From Chitinispirillaceae bacterium (lineage in GTDB: Bacteria > Fibrobacterota > Chitinivibrionia > Chitinivibrionales > Chitinispirillaceae), in the NCBI GenBank assembly GCA_016926315.1, contig JAFGOU010000469.1:1-5451 (forward strand): a stretch of 5,451 bases of DNA, in the 5' to 3' direction. This document shows positions 1-5,451 of this stretch, in pieces. A program made the position numbers and the translations under genes. Each line of letters opens with the position of its first letter. Position 1 is the first letter of the stretch. The notes under the pieces are model-generated. The model did no database searches. It saw only the letters and a program-made list of their open reading frames with translations, and had not been told where the DNA came from.

Positions 1-1375
1 CGTCGAACAGGTCGAGGGGCTGCGAGGTCCGCCTGCCGTCGGGGCTGAGCCTGAGCAGCTCGGCGGCGCGGTGAGCGCCGGGCGCGAGTCCGCCGGCCTC
101 CTTGATGAGGTTACCCGCGCTCCATGGGGTGACCGGGAGCGAGTAGGTGCCTGGTACGGCGATACCGGATCCGGTGATGTAGAGATCGTTTGCGGCAAGC
201 GGCGCCATGTCGCGGGCCGTGATGATGTCGCCGTCCCGAAGCGGCGTTGCTTCCCACCCTTTTTTGGTCAGGTCGATGTCCATGACCTTGAAGGGAAAGG
301 TTGAGGAGGTTTTTTCGTTTATGTCCACGGTGCGTAGTATGCTGATACCCGGGGCAAAGGCGGTGCAGGGGAAGCCGCCGGCAACGGTCACCAGGTCACC
401 GAGCCGTTCGGTCTGTTTGAGTTCGTAGAGTCCGGGCCGTTTGACCAGGGAGCCGATGCGTACGATGGCCTGTGCCTGGCCGAAGAAGATCAGGTCTTCG
501 TTGCGCAGGGCAACGATGGGCTTTTTTCCGTGCATGAGGAATTCGTACAGGTCGATTTTCGCGATCTCCCTGCCGCTCCTCGATACGCGGATATCGCGCA
601 CCGAGCCGTTGGTTGCAGGCCCTTTGGACAGCATGAGAAACTGCCAGAACGAGTAGCTGGCCGGGCCGTGGATGGTGCCGGGGTTCTGCGCGTTGCCGGC
701 AATGTGGATGTAGAGCGGGTGAGCGCTTACGACGCGCACGTCGCCTTCAACGCCGGGCGAGCTGGTGGAGACGCGCTGCACCATGGCCTTGAGCGCGCCA
801 TAGGTCATGCCGATGAGATAGGCCTGGCGGTTGAGCGGCTCGATGAACACGTACCCGTCCTTGCCGATCAGGTAGGTGCGTTCCTGGTTGTACCGGCCCC
901 AGAACCGGAGCAATATCTCGTCGCCCGGCGCAATGACGTAGTCGTCGGGAATGTCGGTATAGGGAGGGGGAAGGAATTTCTGGGTAAAGAGATGGCGGCC
1001 GAATACCGTAAGCGAATCGGTTTCAATCTCCTGTTGTTTGTGGAAAGCGGTATCGTGGAGGGAATCGATGCCGGCGATGCGGCCGGTGGAATCGGCAGTT
1101 GACAGGGAATCCGCGTTACGGAATGAATGCGGCGTCGCTGCCGCGCGTCCGGACGTTCTGCTCCGTTCAACCGAATCGATATAGGCCGTTACCTGGGCCT
1201 GCTGGTCAGGTGTGAGCCTGTTGAGAAGCTGCGGGTTTGATTGGATCTGCTGCCGCGCCAGTTGCGGATTTGCGGCAATGCGTTTCTGCAGCTCCTGGAT
1301 CTGGTCGGGGCTCGGCTGCTGTGCAAATAAGGTTGCGGCGGCGAGCAGGACGATCATGTGGATTGTAAGCGGCAT
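1..1375 (-). CDS. Polysaccharide export protein, Poly_export + SLBB domains (Wza-like), C-terminus cut by window edge
   Basis: Reading down from 1375 the frame stays open for 458 codons to the left edge, so the C-terminus is missing. The start is an ATG preceded by a good AAGGAG seven bases upstream. Residues 1-18 (MPLTIHMIVLLAAATLFA) look like a Sec signal peptide followed by QQ. No lipobox cysteine is present; the only Cys in the fragment is about residue 337, unlike E. coli Wza, which is a lipoprotein. Residues 20-60 are Gln-rich with NPQL at 36-39 and 47-50. Residues 144-220 match the Poly_export family (DDYVIAPGDE at 144-153, then FWGRY and KDGYVFIEPL). SLBB-like modules follow at about 222 (YIHIAGNAQNPG), 304 (IVRIGSLVKRPG) and 399 (YITGSGIAVPG). 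By family knowledge such proteins form the outer-membrane or periplasmic exit channel for capsule or exopolysaccharide. It is divergent from the gene at 1596. Family assignment is firm; the polymer exported is unknown. Confidence 0.9.
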   Translation of the reverse strand, partial: MPLTIHMIVLLAAATLFAQQPSPDQIQELQKRIAANPQLARQQIQSNPQLLNRLTPDQQAQVTAYIDSVERSRTSGRAAATPHSFRNADSLSTADSTGRIAGIDSLHDTAFHKQQEIETDSLTVFGRHLFTQKFLPPPYTDIPDDYVIAPGDEILLRFWGRYNQERTYLIGKDGYVFIEPLNRQAYLIGMTYGALKAMVQRVSTSSPGVEGDVRVVSAHPLYIHIAGNAQNPGTIHGPASYSFWQFLMLSKGPATNGSVRDIRVSRSGREIAKIDLYEFLMHGKKPIVALRNEDLIFFGQAQAIVRIGSLVKRPGLYELKQTERLGDLVTVAGGFPCTAFAPGISILRTVDINEKTSSTFPFKVMDIDLTKKGWEATPLRDGDIITARDMAPLAANDLYITGSGIAVPGTYSLPVTPWSAGNLIKEAGGLAPGAHRAAELLRLSPDGRRTSQPLDLFD

Positions 1376-1382
1376 GGTGTCA

Positions 1383-1388
1383 CTCCTT
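1383..1388 (-). promoter_or_regulatory. Shine-Dalgarno AAGGAG of the polysaccharide export gene
   Basis: On the minus strand AAGGAG lies seven bases before the ATG at 1375-1373. This decides for that start over the in-frame ATG six codons later (1357), which would also shorten the signal peptide. Confidence 0.75.
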
Positions 1389-1406
1389 GGGTACGCTCGA
1401 AAGATC

Positions 1407-1436
1407 CTTATAAAATATTAATTCTGAGCGGGTTAA
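1407..1436 (-). promoter_or_regulatory. Candidate sigma70-type promoter for the polysaccharide export gene
   Basis: On the minus strand TTAACC (1436-1431, four of six matches to TTGACA) is followed after 18 bases by TATAAG (1412-1407, five of six matches to TATAAT). Transcription would start near 1400, leaving a leader of about 25 bases that contains the ribosome binding site. The surrounding stretch 1400-1450 is clearly more AT-rich than the coding DNA. Position and composition support it, but it is a consensus match by eye and the organism's sigma-factor preferences are unknown. Confidence 0.35.
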
Positions 1437-1595
1437 GGTAATAGTAAAATGACGGGACGGGAAATGCACGGATTTTTTAGGTTGTCTGCTTTTGCTGCTT
1501 TCCCATGCCGGTGGTTTTAAAGAAAATGTGAGGGGAGACGCGCAATCACTTTTTTTTTTACTTCTCGGGCAGTATATTTCAGGGCGAGGTAGTTT
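1437..1595. other. Divergent intergenic region with a T10 run
   Basis: This is the rest of the 220-base gap between divergently transcribed genes. It must hold the plus-strand promoter. The only match I can offer is poor: TTGCTG at 1492-1497 and TTTAAA at 1516-1521 with an 18-base spacer. A run of ten T occupies 1550-1559. The GAGGT at 1586-1590, five bases before the ATG at 1596, is the likely ribosome binding site of the next gene. I see no convincing hairpin or RNA gene here. Confidence 0.5.
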
Positions 1596-2612
1596 ATGAC
1601 CAAACAGTGGATTGTCATCGCTCTTGCGCTGCTTGTCTGCTTCTGCACGCCGCCGGTACGCGACTATCTGGAAAAGCAGCAGGGCAGTGTCGCGTCGGCC
1701 GATTCAACGGCAATCGACAGCAGCGGCGCGCTTCAGGCTGATAGCGTCGTAACGCGTCCGCCGCCCCCTTCTGTTGTGGAGATTGAATCCTGGCCCGGCG
1801 AGCGGTTCATTCTGCGTGAAAAACCCGCCCTGTACTGTTCCTATGGCTATGAGCTTTACACCTGCCCGAAGCTCGACTCCTGCCGCGGGGTCGTGGACAC
1901 GGCCGTGGAGACGAAACGCCATCGGGTCAAATGCGGCGTGTTCGACAACGCCGCGTTCACCGTGACTTCGGTGGAGCCGCGCGGCGCGGAGTGGCTGGTG
2001 GTATTCCGGCACGAGGCAACAGACAGGGCGTTATATGCCAGGACCGTGGCCGGGGAGCTGCCTGAATTTTCATATGGAAAAGACCTTGACGGAGCAAGAA
2101 AACGGTGGGTCGGCGCAACGGTCTACCCGGCGCGCGGTTTTATCTTCACCATCGACAGCAGCGCTATTACCACGGTCAAGGTAAGGATCCAGGACCCGCT
2201 GAAGGTGTTCGAGGTGAGGGTAGGCACCACGCCCCTGCCGGCAAAATCGCTGTGGCTTATGGTCGAAACCGCCGACGGCCGCAAAGGGGTCATCCCCCTG
2301 TACTATAGCTGGACGAACGTTAAAAAAGAGCTGCGGCATGAGGGAAACGCATGGGACGACGATATCCATGAAGAAAATCCGGCGGCCGCCTTTCATGCCG
2401 ATTCGGCGACGTGGGAGATGATCAATGTGCACCATGTGCGGCAGGGCATGACCCGCGACCAGGTACGATTGAGCTGGGGGCGTCCTGTCAAACGGGAAAC
2501 CGGCGCGTATCAGGGCGCCGAGCGCGAATGCTGGGTGTATGAGAATCAGCGGCTCTGGTTCGATGAGAAGGAGCTGGTGGCGATCGAGGAAGCGGGCGGC
2601 AGGGGGAAATGA
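1596..2612 (+). CDS. Exported or membrane-anchored protein with C-terminal BamE/SmpA-OmlA-like domain
   Basis: 338 residues, ATG start with GAGGT five bases upstream. Residues 5-17 (WIVIALALLVCFC) form a short hydrophobic N-terminus after one Lys. It could be a signal peptide or an anchor; the two cysteines (15, 17) follow Val and Phe rather than Gly, Ala or Ser, so a standard lipobox is absent. Residues 30-60 are a Ser/Ala-rich, then Pro-rich linker. The middle (about 65-160) has four cysteines at 81, 90, 96 and 113 and is beta-rich, possibly SH3-like; 217-240 (DGRKGVIPLYYS) also has an SH3-like look. The C-terminus (about 276-330) matches the SmpA/OmlA (BamE-type) pattern: GMTRDQV at 284-290, WGRPV at 294-298, ECWVYE at 311-316, then LWFDEKELVAIEE. 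BamE proper is a small lipoprotein of the outer-membrane beta-barrel assembly complex; this is a much longer protein in which only the fold is shared, so a BAM role is not implied. The gene at 2728 follows on the same strand after 115 bases. Overall function unknown. Confidence 0.8.
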   Translation: MTKQWIVIALALLVCFCTPPVRDYLEKQQGSVASADSTAIDSSGALQADSVVTRPPPPSVVEIESWPGERFILREKPALYCSYGYELYTCPKLDSCRGVVDTAVETKRHRVKCGVFDNAAFTVTSVEPRGAEWLVVFRHEATDRALYARTVAGELPEFSYGKDLDGARKRWVGATVYPARGFIFTIDSSAITTVKVRIQDPLKVFEVRVGTTPLPAKSLWLMVETADGRKGVIPLYYSWTNVKKELRHEGNAWDDDIHEENPAAAFHADSATWEMINVHHVRQGMTRDQVRLSWGRPVKRETGAYQGAERECWVYENQRLWFDEKELVAIEEAGGRGK

Positions 2613-2640
2613 TCGGGCGTGCAGGGATTTTTTTTGCGGG

Positions 2641-2666
2641 GAAGTGCAATCGTAAGACGTTACTTC
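2641..2666. repeat. Imperfect inverted repeat between the two plus-strand genes
   Basis: GAAGT at 2641-2645 pairs with ACTTC at 2662-2666, with an inner CGT-AAG-ACG hairpin (2651-2659) and a few unpaired bases between. A T8 run (2628-2635) lies before it rather than after it, so it does not look like an intrinsic terminator. It could be an operator or an RNA hairpin in the leader of the 2728 gene, or chance. Confidence 0.25.
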
Positions 2667-2727
2667 TTCGGACGCGTGCCGGTTCGGGCGTTGAATGCAG
2701 GTGCCGTAACCTTTTTCAGGGATATCC

Positions 2728-3480
2728 ATGAAATACGTCCTTGTTTTTCTGCTCGGCGCGCTGCTGTCCGGCGCGGGTGTTTTTCTGTTCATGAACGGAC
2801 GCGGCCCGGCGGCGTCCCCGCTCTCAGCGAACTCGCCAATCGAACGTGCCGGTGAGTCGGTGCAGCGGCGGTTTGCGGAGATTTCGCAGGACCTGCAGGA
2901 GCGACTTGCCGCGTTTGCCCGCGAGGTGGAGGGCGACCAGCTTTTTTCGCTCAGGCTTATTGTTGAAAATTATCCTTCGGCTCCGGAAGTCGTGAACAAG
3001 GCGGTCCAGTTTCTCAATCCCATGGGTTTGTCGTTTCTCGACATCACCGACTCCGCGTATACGGCCATTTCGTGCGGCCACTTTCCTGCAAGCGCGGGAA
3101 ACAGCATCGCCGCGAAAATGGAGGCGTTGTCGGAGGTGCCGGCCGTGGTTATTGACCGCGTGAAGGGGGATGCGGCCGTCACGTTTCAGGCGAGGCACAC
3201 GTTCCGGATCGCAGAAACCATGATGTTTCATGTGGCGGGCGGAATCGTGATTAACGAGGCGTTGCTGGAACGGTTATCGCCCTATCGGGGCGTACGGGTG
3301 CTCTTCAAGCAGGGGAATGCCGTCGTGGGCATGGATAACGTCAGGACGATTTCCGAGGTGCGGGATCAGGTCGTCATCATCGATGACCGCGAATACAAGG
3401 CCGCGGAACTCCCGCTTCCCGTTGCCGACGGCGGGGAGCCTGCGTCGCTGATCGTGATTTTGCCTCCGGAACGGCGGTAG
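2728..3480 (+). CDS. Membrane-anchored protein resembling an isolated sensor (dCACHE-like) domain, no output domain
   Basis: 250 residues, ATG with AGGGA five bases upstream. Residues 3-22 (YVLVFLLGALLSGAGVFLFM) are a single hydrophobic helix after Met-Lys, either an uncleaved anchor or a signal peptide. Residues about 39-70 are charged and helical (VQRRFAEISQDLQERLAAFA), likely a short coiled coil. The remainder reads like the extracytoplasmic ligand-binding part of certain sensor histidine kinases: GLSFLDITDS at 100-109, SCGHFP at 115-120, and FHVAGGIVINEALLERL at 167-183, a pattern I know from double-CACHE-like kinase sensors. The C-terminus (ELPLPVADGGEPASLIVILP) corresponds to the last strands before the second membrane helix in those proteins, but here it ends in ERR and a TAG. 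No HAMP, kinase or other output domain follows in any frame. Probably a periplasmic protein tethered to the inner membrane. The family similarity is from memory of motifs, not a search. Confidence 0.75.
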   Translation: MKYVLVFLLGALLSGAGVFLFMNGRGPAASPLSANSPIERAGESVQRRFAEISQDLQERLAAFAREVEGDQLFSLRLIVENYPSAPEVVNKAVQFLNPMGLSFLDITDSAYTAISCGHFPASAGNSIAAKMEALSEVPAVVIDRVKGDAAVTFQARHTFRIAETMMFHVAGGIVINEALLERLSPYRGVRVLFKQGNAVVGMDNVRTISEVRDQVVIIDDREYKAAELPLPVADGGEPASLIVILPPERR

Positions 3481-3498
3481 AATACCTCCCGGTGATAA

Positions 3499-3546
3499 CC
3501 CTCCGTGCGCCCATGCGGAAGGAACCCTTTTCCCGTTATTTTTTTT
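3499..3546 (+). terminator. Weak terminator candidate after the sensor-like gene
   Basis: CCCTCCG (3499-3505) can pair with CGGAAGG (3516-3522) with one mismatch, and two G-U pairs extend the stem inward. A T8 run (3539-3546) follows, but about 16 bases downstream of the stem, which is too far for a textbook intrinsic terminator. A smaller GGAA/TTCC hairpin (3521-3533) sits closer to it. It is placed where a terminator is expected, 19 bases after the stop codon and facing a convergent gene. No intrinsic terminator is visible for the converging minus-strand gene. Confidence 0.25.
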
Positions 3547-3562
3547 CGCTCCACCGGACCAC

Positions 3563-3587
3563 TGCCGCGATTCGGGGATGCCGCGAT
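3563..3587. repeat. Direct repeat of TGCCGCGAT
   Basis: TGCCGCGAT occurs at 3563-3571 and again at 3579-3587, a 16-base period, in the non-coding gap between convergent genes. Two copies only. Confidence 0.5.
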
Positions 3588-3613
3588 AGTCATGCACGTC
3601 GGTATGGTTTTTT

Positions 3614-3627
3614 CAATCCGCAATCCG
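3614..3627. repeat. Tandem heptamer CAATCCG x2
   Basis: CAATCCG is repeated head to tail at 3614-3620 and 3621-3627, followed by a partial third copy (CAAT), just outside the stop codon of the sugar transferase gene. Short tandem repeat of unknown meaning. Confidence 0.5.
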
Positions 3628-3635
3628 CAATTTCC

Positions 3636-5081
3636 TTAATGCGCTCCTTTTCCCGTCAGCACCACCCAGAAGGTCTGGAGGATGATCTTGATATCGAGCA
3701 CGATGGACATGTTCTCGAAGTAGTAGAGGTCGTACATCACCTTCTGCTTGACATCCTCGATGGAAGCGTCGTACTTGTGCTTGACCTGCGCCCATCCGGT
3801 GATGCCCGGTTTCATTTTGATGCGGCGGACGTACCACGGGATCTCGGTTTTGAGCTGCTCGACGAAGAACGGACGTTCCGGGCGGGGCCCCACCAGGCTC
3901 ATCTCTCCCTTGAGCACGTTCCAGAACTGCGGTATTTCGTCGAGCCTCGTTTTCCGGATGAAACGGCCGACGGGCGTGATGCGCGGATCGTTTTCGGTTG
4001 CCCACGCCGGCCCGGTCCTTTTTTCGGCGTCCTGGTACATGGAGCGGAACTTGAGCACGGTAAAAAGTCTGCCGTTGCGGCCGACGCGGACCTGCCGGTA
4101 AATGACCGGGCCCGGAGAGTTGAGCCTGATCGCGGCGGCGACCGCGAGCCAGAGCGGCGAGCCGATGCACAGCACGAGTGCGGAGGCGGTCAGGTCCATG
4201 AGCCGCTTGATCTGCGCCTGCCATCCGGGCATGTGGTCCTGGAGCAGCACCATGAGCGGTATGCCGAAGATCTGGTGGGTCTTGAGGTGGCCGGTGATGA
4301 CGTCGGTGAGCGAGGGCACCATGTAGATGGTCACGTTTATGTCGCCGCAGTAGTTGAGGATCTTGAGGACCTCGTTCGCCGATCCGCTCACGTGGGCGAC
4401 GATGAGCGCCGGGATCCGCTCCTTTTTGACGATCTCGGGGATGTCGGAGTAGGTGCCGAGCACCGGGTAGCCGGCATGCTGCTGTCCGGTTTTCCGTCCG
4501 TCGTCGTCGATGAACCCGACGACCCGGTAGCCGAGGCGCGCGTAGGCATGGATCTCCTTGATCAGGCGCTCGCCGGACTCGTTGGCGCCGATGATCAACA
4601 CCTTGCTTACCGCGATCCCTTTCGTGAAAAGAAAGGACCGGAACGAGTGTATGGCGAAACGGTTGAGCGTGGCGAAAAAGAGCATGCAGCCGCCATAGGT
4701 GAGAATCGACGCGGTTTTGGTGCGCGTGAACAGGTGTCGCCAGTCGCCGGTGGAGGCGAAATCGACGATCTGCTGGGCGCTCGTTATCAGGAAAAGGCCG
4801 AACATGCCGATAAGGACGGTCCGGGCGACCACGAGGAATTCGTCGAGTCGCGACTCCTTGTACCATTCACGGTAGAGCCCGCCGAAAAAGAACAGCGCGA
4901 TCCAGCAGCCGTTCATGACCATGGAGGGGATGAAGTACGAGGAGAGGTCGATATCGGGGTTGTAGGTTTCCGGGTAGATGCGCGAAAAATACCGGAGCCA
5001 CAGGGTCGTGTAGAAGGCCACGGTGATAGCGGTCACGTCGAAAAGCAGGGTCAGCAGTTTTTCCAGGACGCGGTTTCCCAT
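3636..5081 (-). CDS. Undecaprenyl-phosphate sugar phosphotransferase (WbaP/WcaJ-type polyprenyl glycosylphosphotransferase)
   Basis: Complete, 481 residues, the usual size for this family. It transfers a hexose-1-phosphate from a nucleotide sugar to undecaprenyl phosphate at the inner membrane, the first step of capsule or exopolysaccharide repeat synthesis. Hydrophobic segments lie at about 9-29, 49-70, 82-102 and 122-138. A Rossmann-like central domain has IIGANESGERL at 163-173. A further membrane-inserted helix spans about 295-319 with the conserved Ser-Pro (308-309) that bends it. The C-terminal bacterial sugar transferase domain has KFRSM at 344-348, the Asp-Glu catalytic dyad at 381-382 in RLDEIPQ, SLVGPRPERP at 395-404 and PGITGWAQV at 425-433. 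All key motifs are intact. The ATG lies 3 nt after the stop of the upstream mutase gene and has no good Shine-Dalgarno within the normal distance (AAGGA is 18 bases away), suggesting coupled translation. The sugar (glucose, galactose or other) cannot be told from sequence. Confidence 0.95.
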   Translation of the reverse strand: MGNRVLEKLLTLLFDVTAITVAFYTTLWLRYFSRIYPETYNPDIDLSSYFIPSMVMNGCWIALFFFGGLYREWYKESRLDEFLVVARTVLIGMFGLFLITSAQQIVDFASTGDWRHLFTRTKTASILTYGGCMLFFATLNRFAIHSFRSFLFTKGIAVSKVLIIGANESGERLIKEIHAYARLGYRVVGFIDDDGRKTGQQHAGYPVLGTYSDIPEIVKKERIPALIVAHVSGSANEVLKILNYCGDINVTIYMVPSLTDVITGHLKTHQIFGIPLMVLLQDHMPGWQAQIKRLMDLTASALVLCIGSPLWLAVAAAIRLNSPGPVIYRQVRVGRNGRLFTVLKFRSMYQDAEKRTGPAWATENDPRITPVGRFIRKTRLDEIPQFWNVLKGEMSLVGPRPERPFFVEQLKTEIPWYVRRIKMKPGITGWAQVKHKYDASIEDVKQKVMYDLYYFENMSIVLDIKIILQTFWVVLTGKGAH

Positions 5082-5084
5082 ACG

Positions 5085-5451
5085 CTAGGTCTGCAGGGTT
5101 CCTTTGATGAACCGTTGAAAGAGCGCCGGTCCGGTGAGTACCGGCATTCCGGACGCCGTCGCCTCGCTGTAGGAGCGCGCCGGTCCGGGCCGTATGGCGT
5201 TTCCGCACGCGGCAAACGGGACCGGTCCGCCGCCGTGGGTCCTCGTCGAAACGGGGGTTGCGTGGTCGGGCGCCACGAGCAGGGTGAGCGACGGTGCATG
5301 CTTCTGGTACGCGAGCATCTCGCCGACGATGTATTTGTCAAACTCCTCGATGGCCTGGATTTTTTTCTGGAGCGATCCCTCGTGCGAGGTCTCGTCCGGC
5401 GCTTCGACGTGCAGGTAGACGAACGATTCCTGTTCAAGGGCCGCGAGGGCC
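5085..5451 (-). CDS. Cofactor-independent phosphoglycerate mutase (ApgM/COG3635-like), C-terminal part only
   Basis: The minus-strand frame is open from the right edge to TAG at 5087-5085, giving the last 121 residues of a protein that is usually about 400 long. Motifs of the alkaline-phosphatase superfamily metal site are present: VHVEAPDETSHEG, then PDHATPV and RTHGGGPVPF, with the metal-binding Asp and His residues intact. This matches the archaeal-type 2,3-bisphosphoglycerate-independent mutase, which interconverts 3- and 2-phosphoglycerate in the cytoplasm. Bacterial members of this family have also been proposed to act as homoserine kinases in threonine synthesis, so the substrate is uncertain. 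The Met at 5318 is internal; no real start lies in the window. The gene probably shares an mRNA with the sugar transferase, which starts 3 nt after its stop. Confidence 0.85.
   Translation of the reverse strand, partial: ALAALEQESFVYLHVEAPDETSHEGSLQKKIQAIEEFDKYIVGEMLAYQKHAPSLTLLVAPDHATPVSTRTHGGGPVPFAACGNAIRPGPARSYSEATASGMPVLTGPALFQRFIKGTLQT

Noticed and set aside
530..1102. 190-codon plus-strand open frame
   Set aside because: Lies antisense inside the polysaccharide export gene, whose minus-strand frame shows clear Poly_export and SLBB motifs; the plus-strand translation has no recognisable motif or ribosome binding site.
1571..1580. TATATT as a -10 box for the gene at 1596
   Set aside because: A transcript from it would start about ten bases before the ATG and cut into the ribosome binding site, and only the T run lies at the -35 position.
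2070..2792. 240-codon minus-strand open frame
   Set aside because: Runs antisense across the BamE-domain gene, the gap and the start of the next gene; its translation is rich in Arg, Pro and His, typical of a shadow frame in GC-rich DNA.
2619..2855. 78-codon plus-strand open frame in the gap after the BamE-domain gene
   Set aside because: Overlaps the start of the sensor-like gene in another frame, has no ribosome binding site, and no recognisable motif.
2824..3231. 135-codon minus-strand open frame
   Set aside because: Antisense to the sensor-like gene, basic and motif-free; a shadow.
3613..4866. 417-codon minus-strand open frame
   Set aside because: Same strand but another frame over the sugar transferase; very rich in Arg, His, Pro and Gly with no domain, whereas the 481-residue frame has every expected motif.
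1..5451. CRISPR array, insertion sequence or tRNA
   Set aside because: No regularly spaced repeats, transposase motifs, terminal inverted repeats or tRNA cloverleaf elements were seen on either strand.

Overview
The window looks like part of an envelope / extracellular-polysaccharide locus of a GC-rich Gram-negative-type bacterium. The outer-membrane diderm assignment rests on a Wza-type polysaccharide export protein with SLBB domains, a BamE/SmpA-like domain and Sec-type N-termini. The phylum cannot be fixed from the sequence. An uncultured Fibrobacterota-like or deltaproteobacterial-type organism is a guess.

Layout: (1) Positions 1-1375, minus strand, cut by the left edge: the N-terminal 458 residues of a polysaccharide export protein with signal peptide, Poly_export domain and three SLBB-like modules. 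(2) 1376-1595: divergent intergenic region, AT-rich next to the export gene, with a plausible minus-strand promoter and a T10 run. (3) 1596-2612, plus: 338-residue exported or membrane-anchored protein with a cysteine-rich middle and a C-terminal BamE/SmpA-OmlA-like domain. (4) 2728-3480, plus: 250-residue membrane-anchored protein resembling the extracytoplasmic sensor part of a histidine kinase, but ending where the second membrane helix and kinase would begin. (5) 3481-3635: convergent intergenic region with short direct repeats and a weak terminator candidate. (6) 3636-5081, minus: complete 481-residue polyprenyl-phosphate sugar phosphotransferase (WbaP/WcaJ type), the enzyme that starts a lipid-linked polysaccharide repeat. 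(7) 5085-5451, minus, cut by the right edge: the C-terminal 121 residues of a cofactor-independent phosphoglycerate mutase (ApgM/COG3635-like), ending 3 nt before the transferase start.

How the genes may work together: the transferase loads the first sugar phosphate onto undecaprenyl phosphate at the inner membrane, and the SLBB/Poly_export protein would form or gate the outer-membrane exit for the finished polymer. The two plus-strand genes sit between these minus-strand genes and both encode extracytoplasmic proteins of unknown role. No mobile element, tRNA, rRNA or CRISPR array was seen. The most unusual items are the sensor-like protein without an output domain and the BamE-domain protein with a cysteine cluster.
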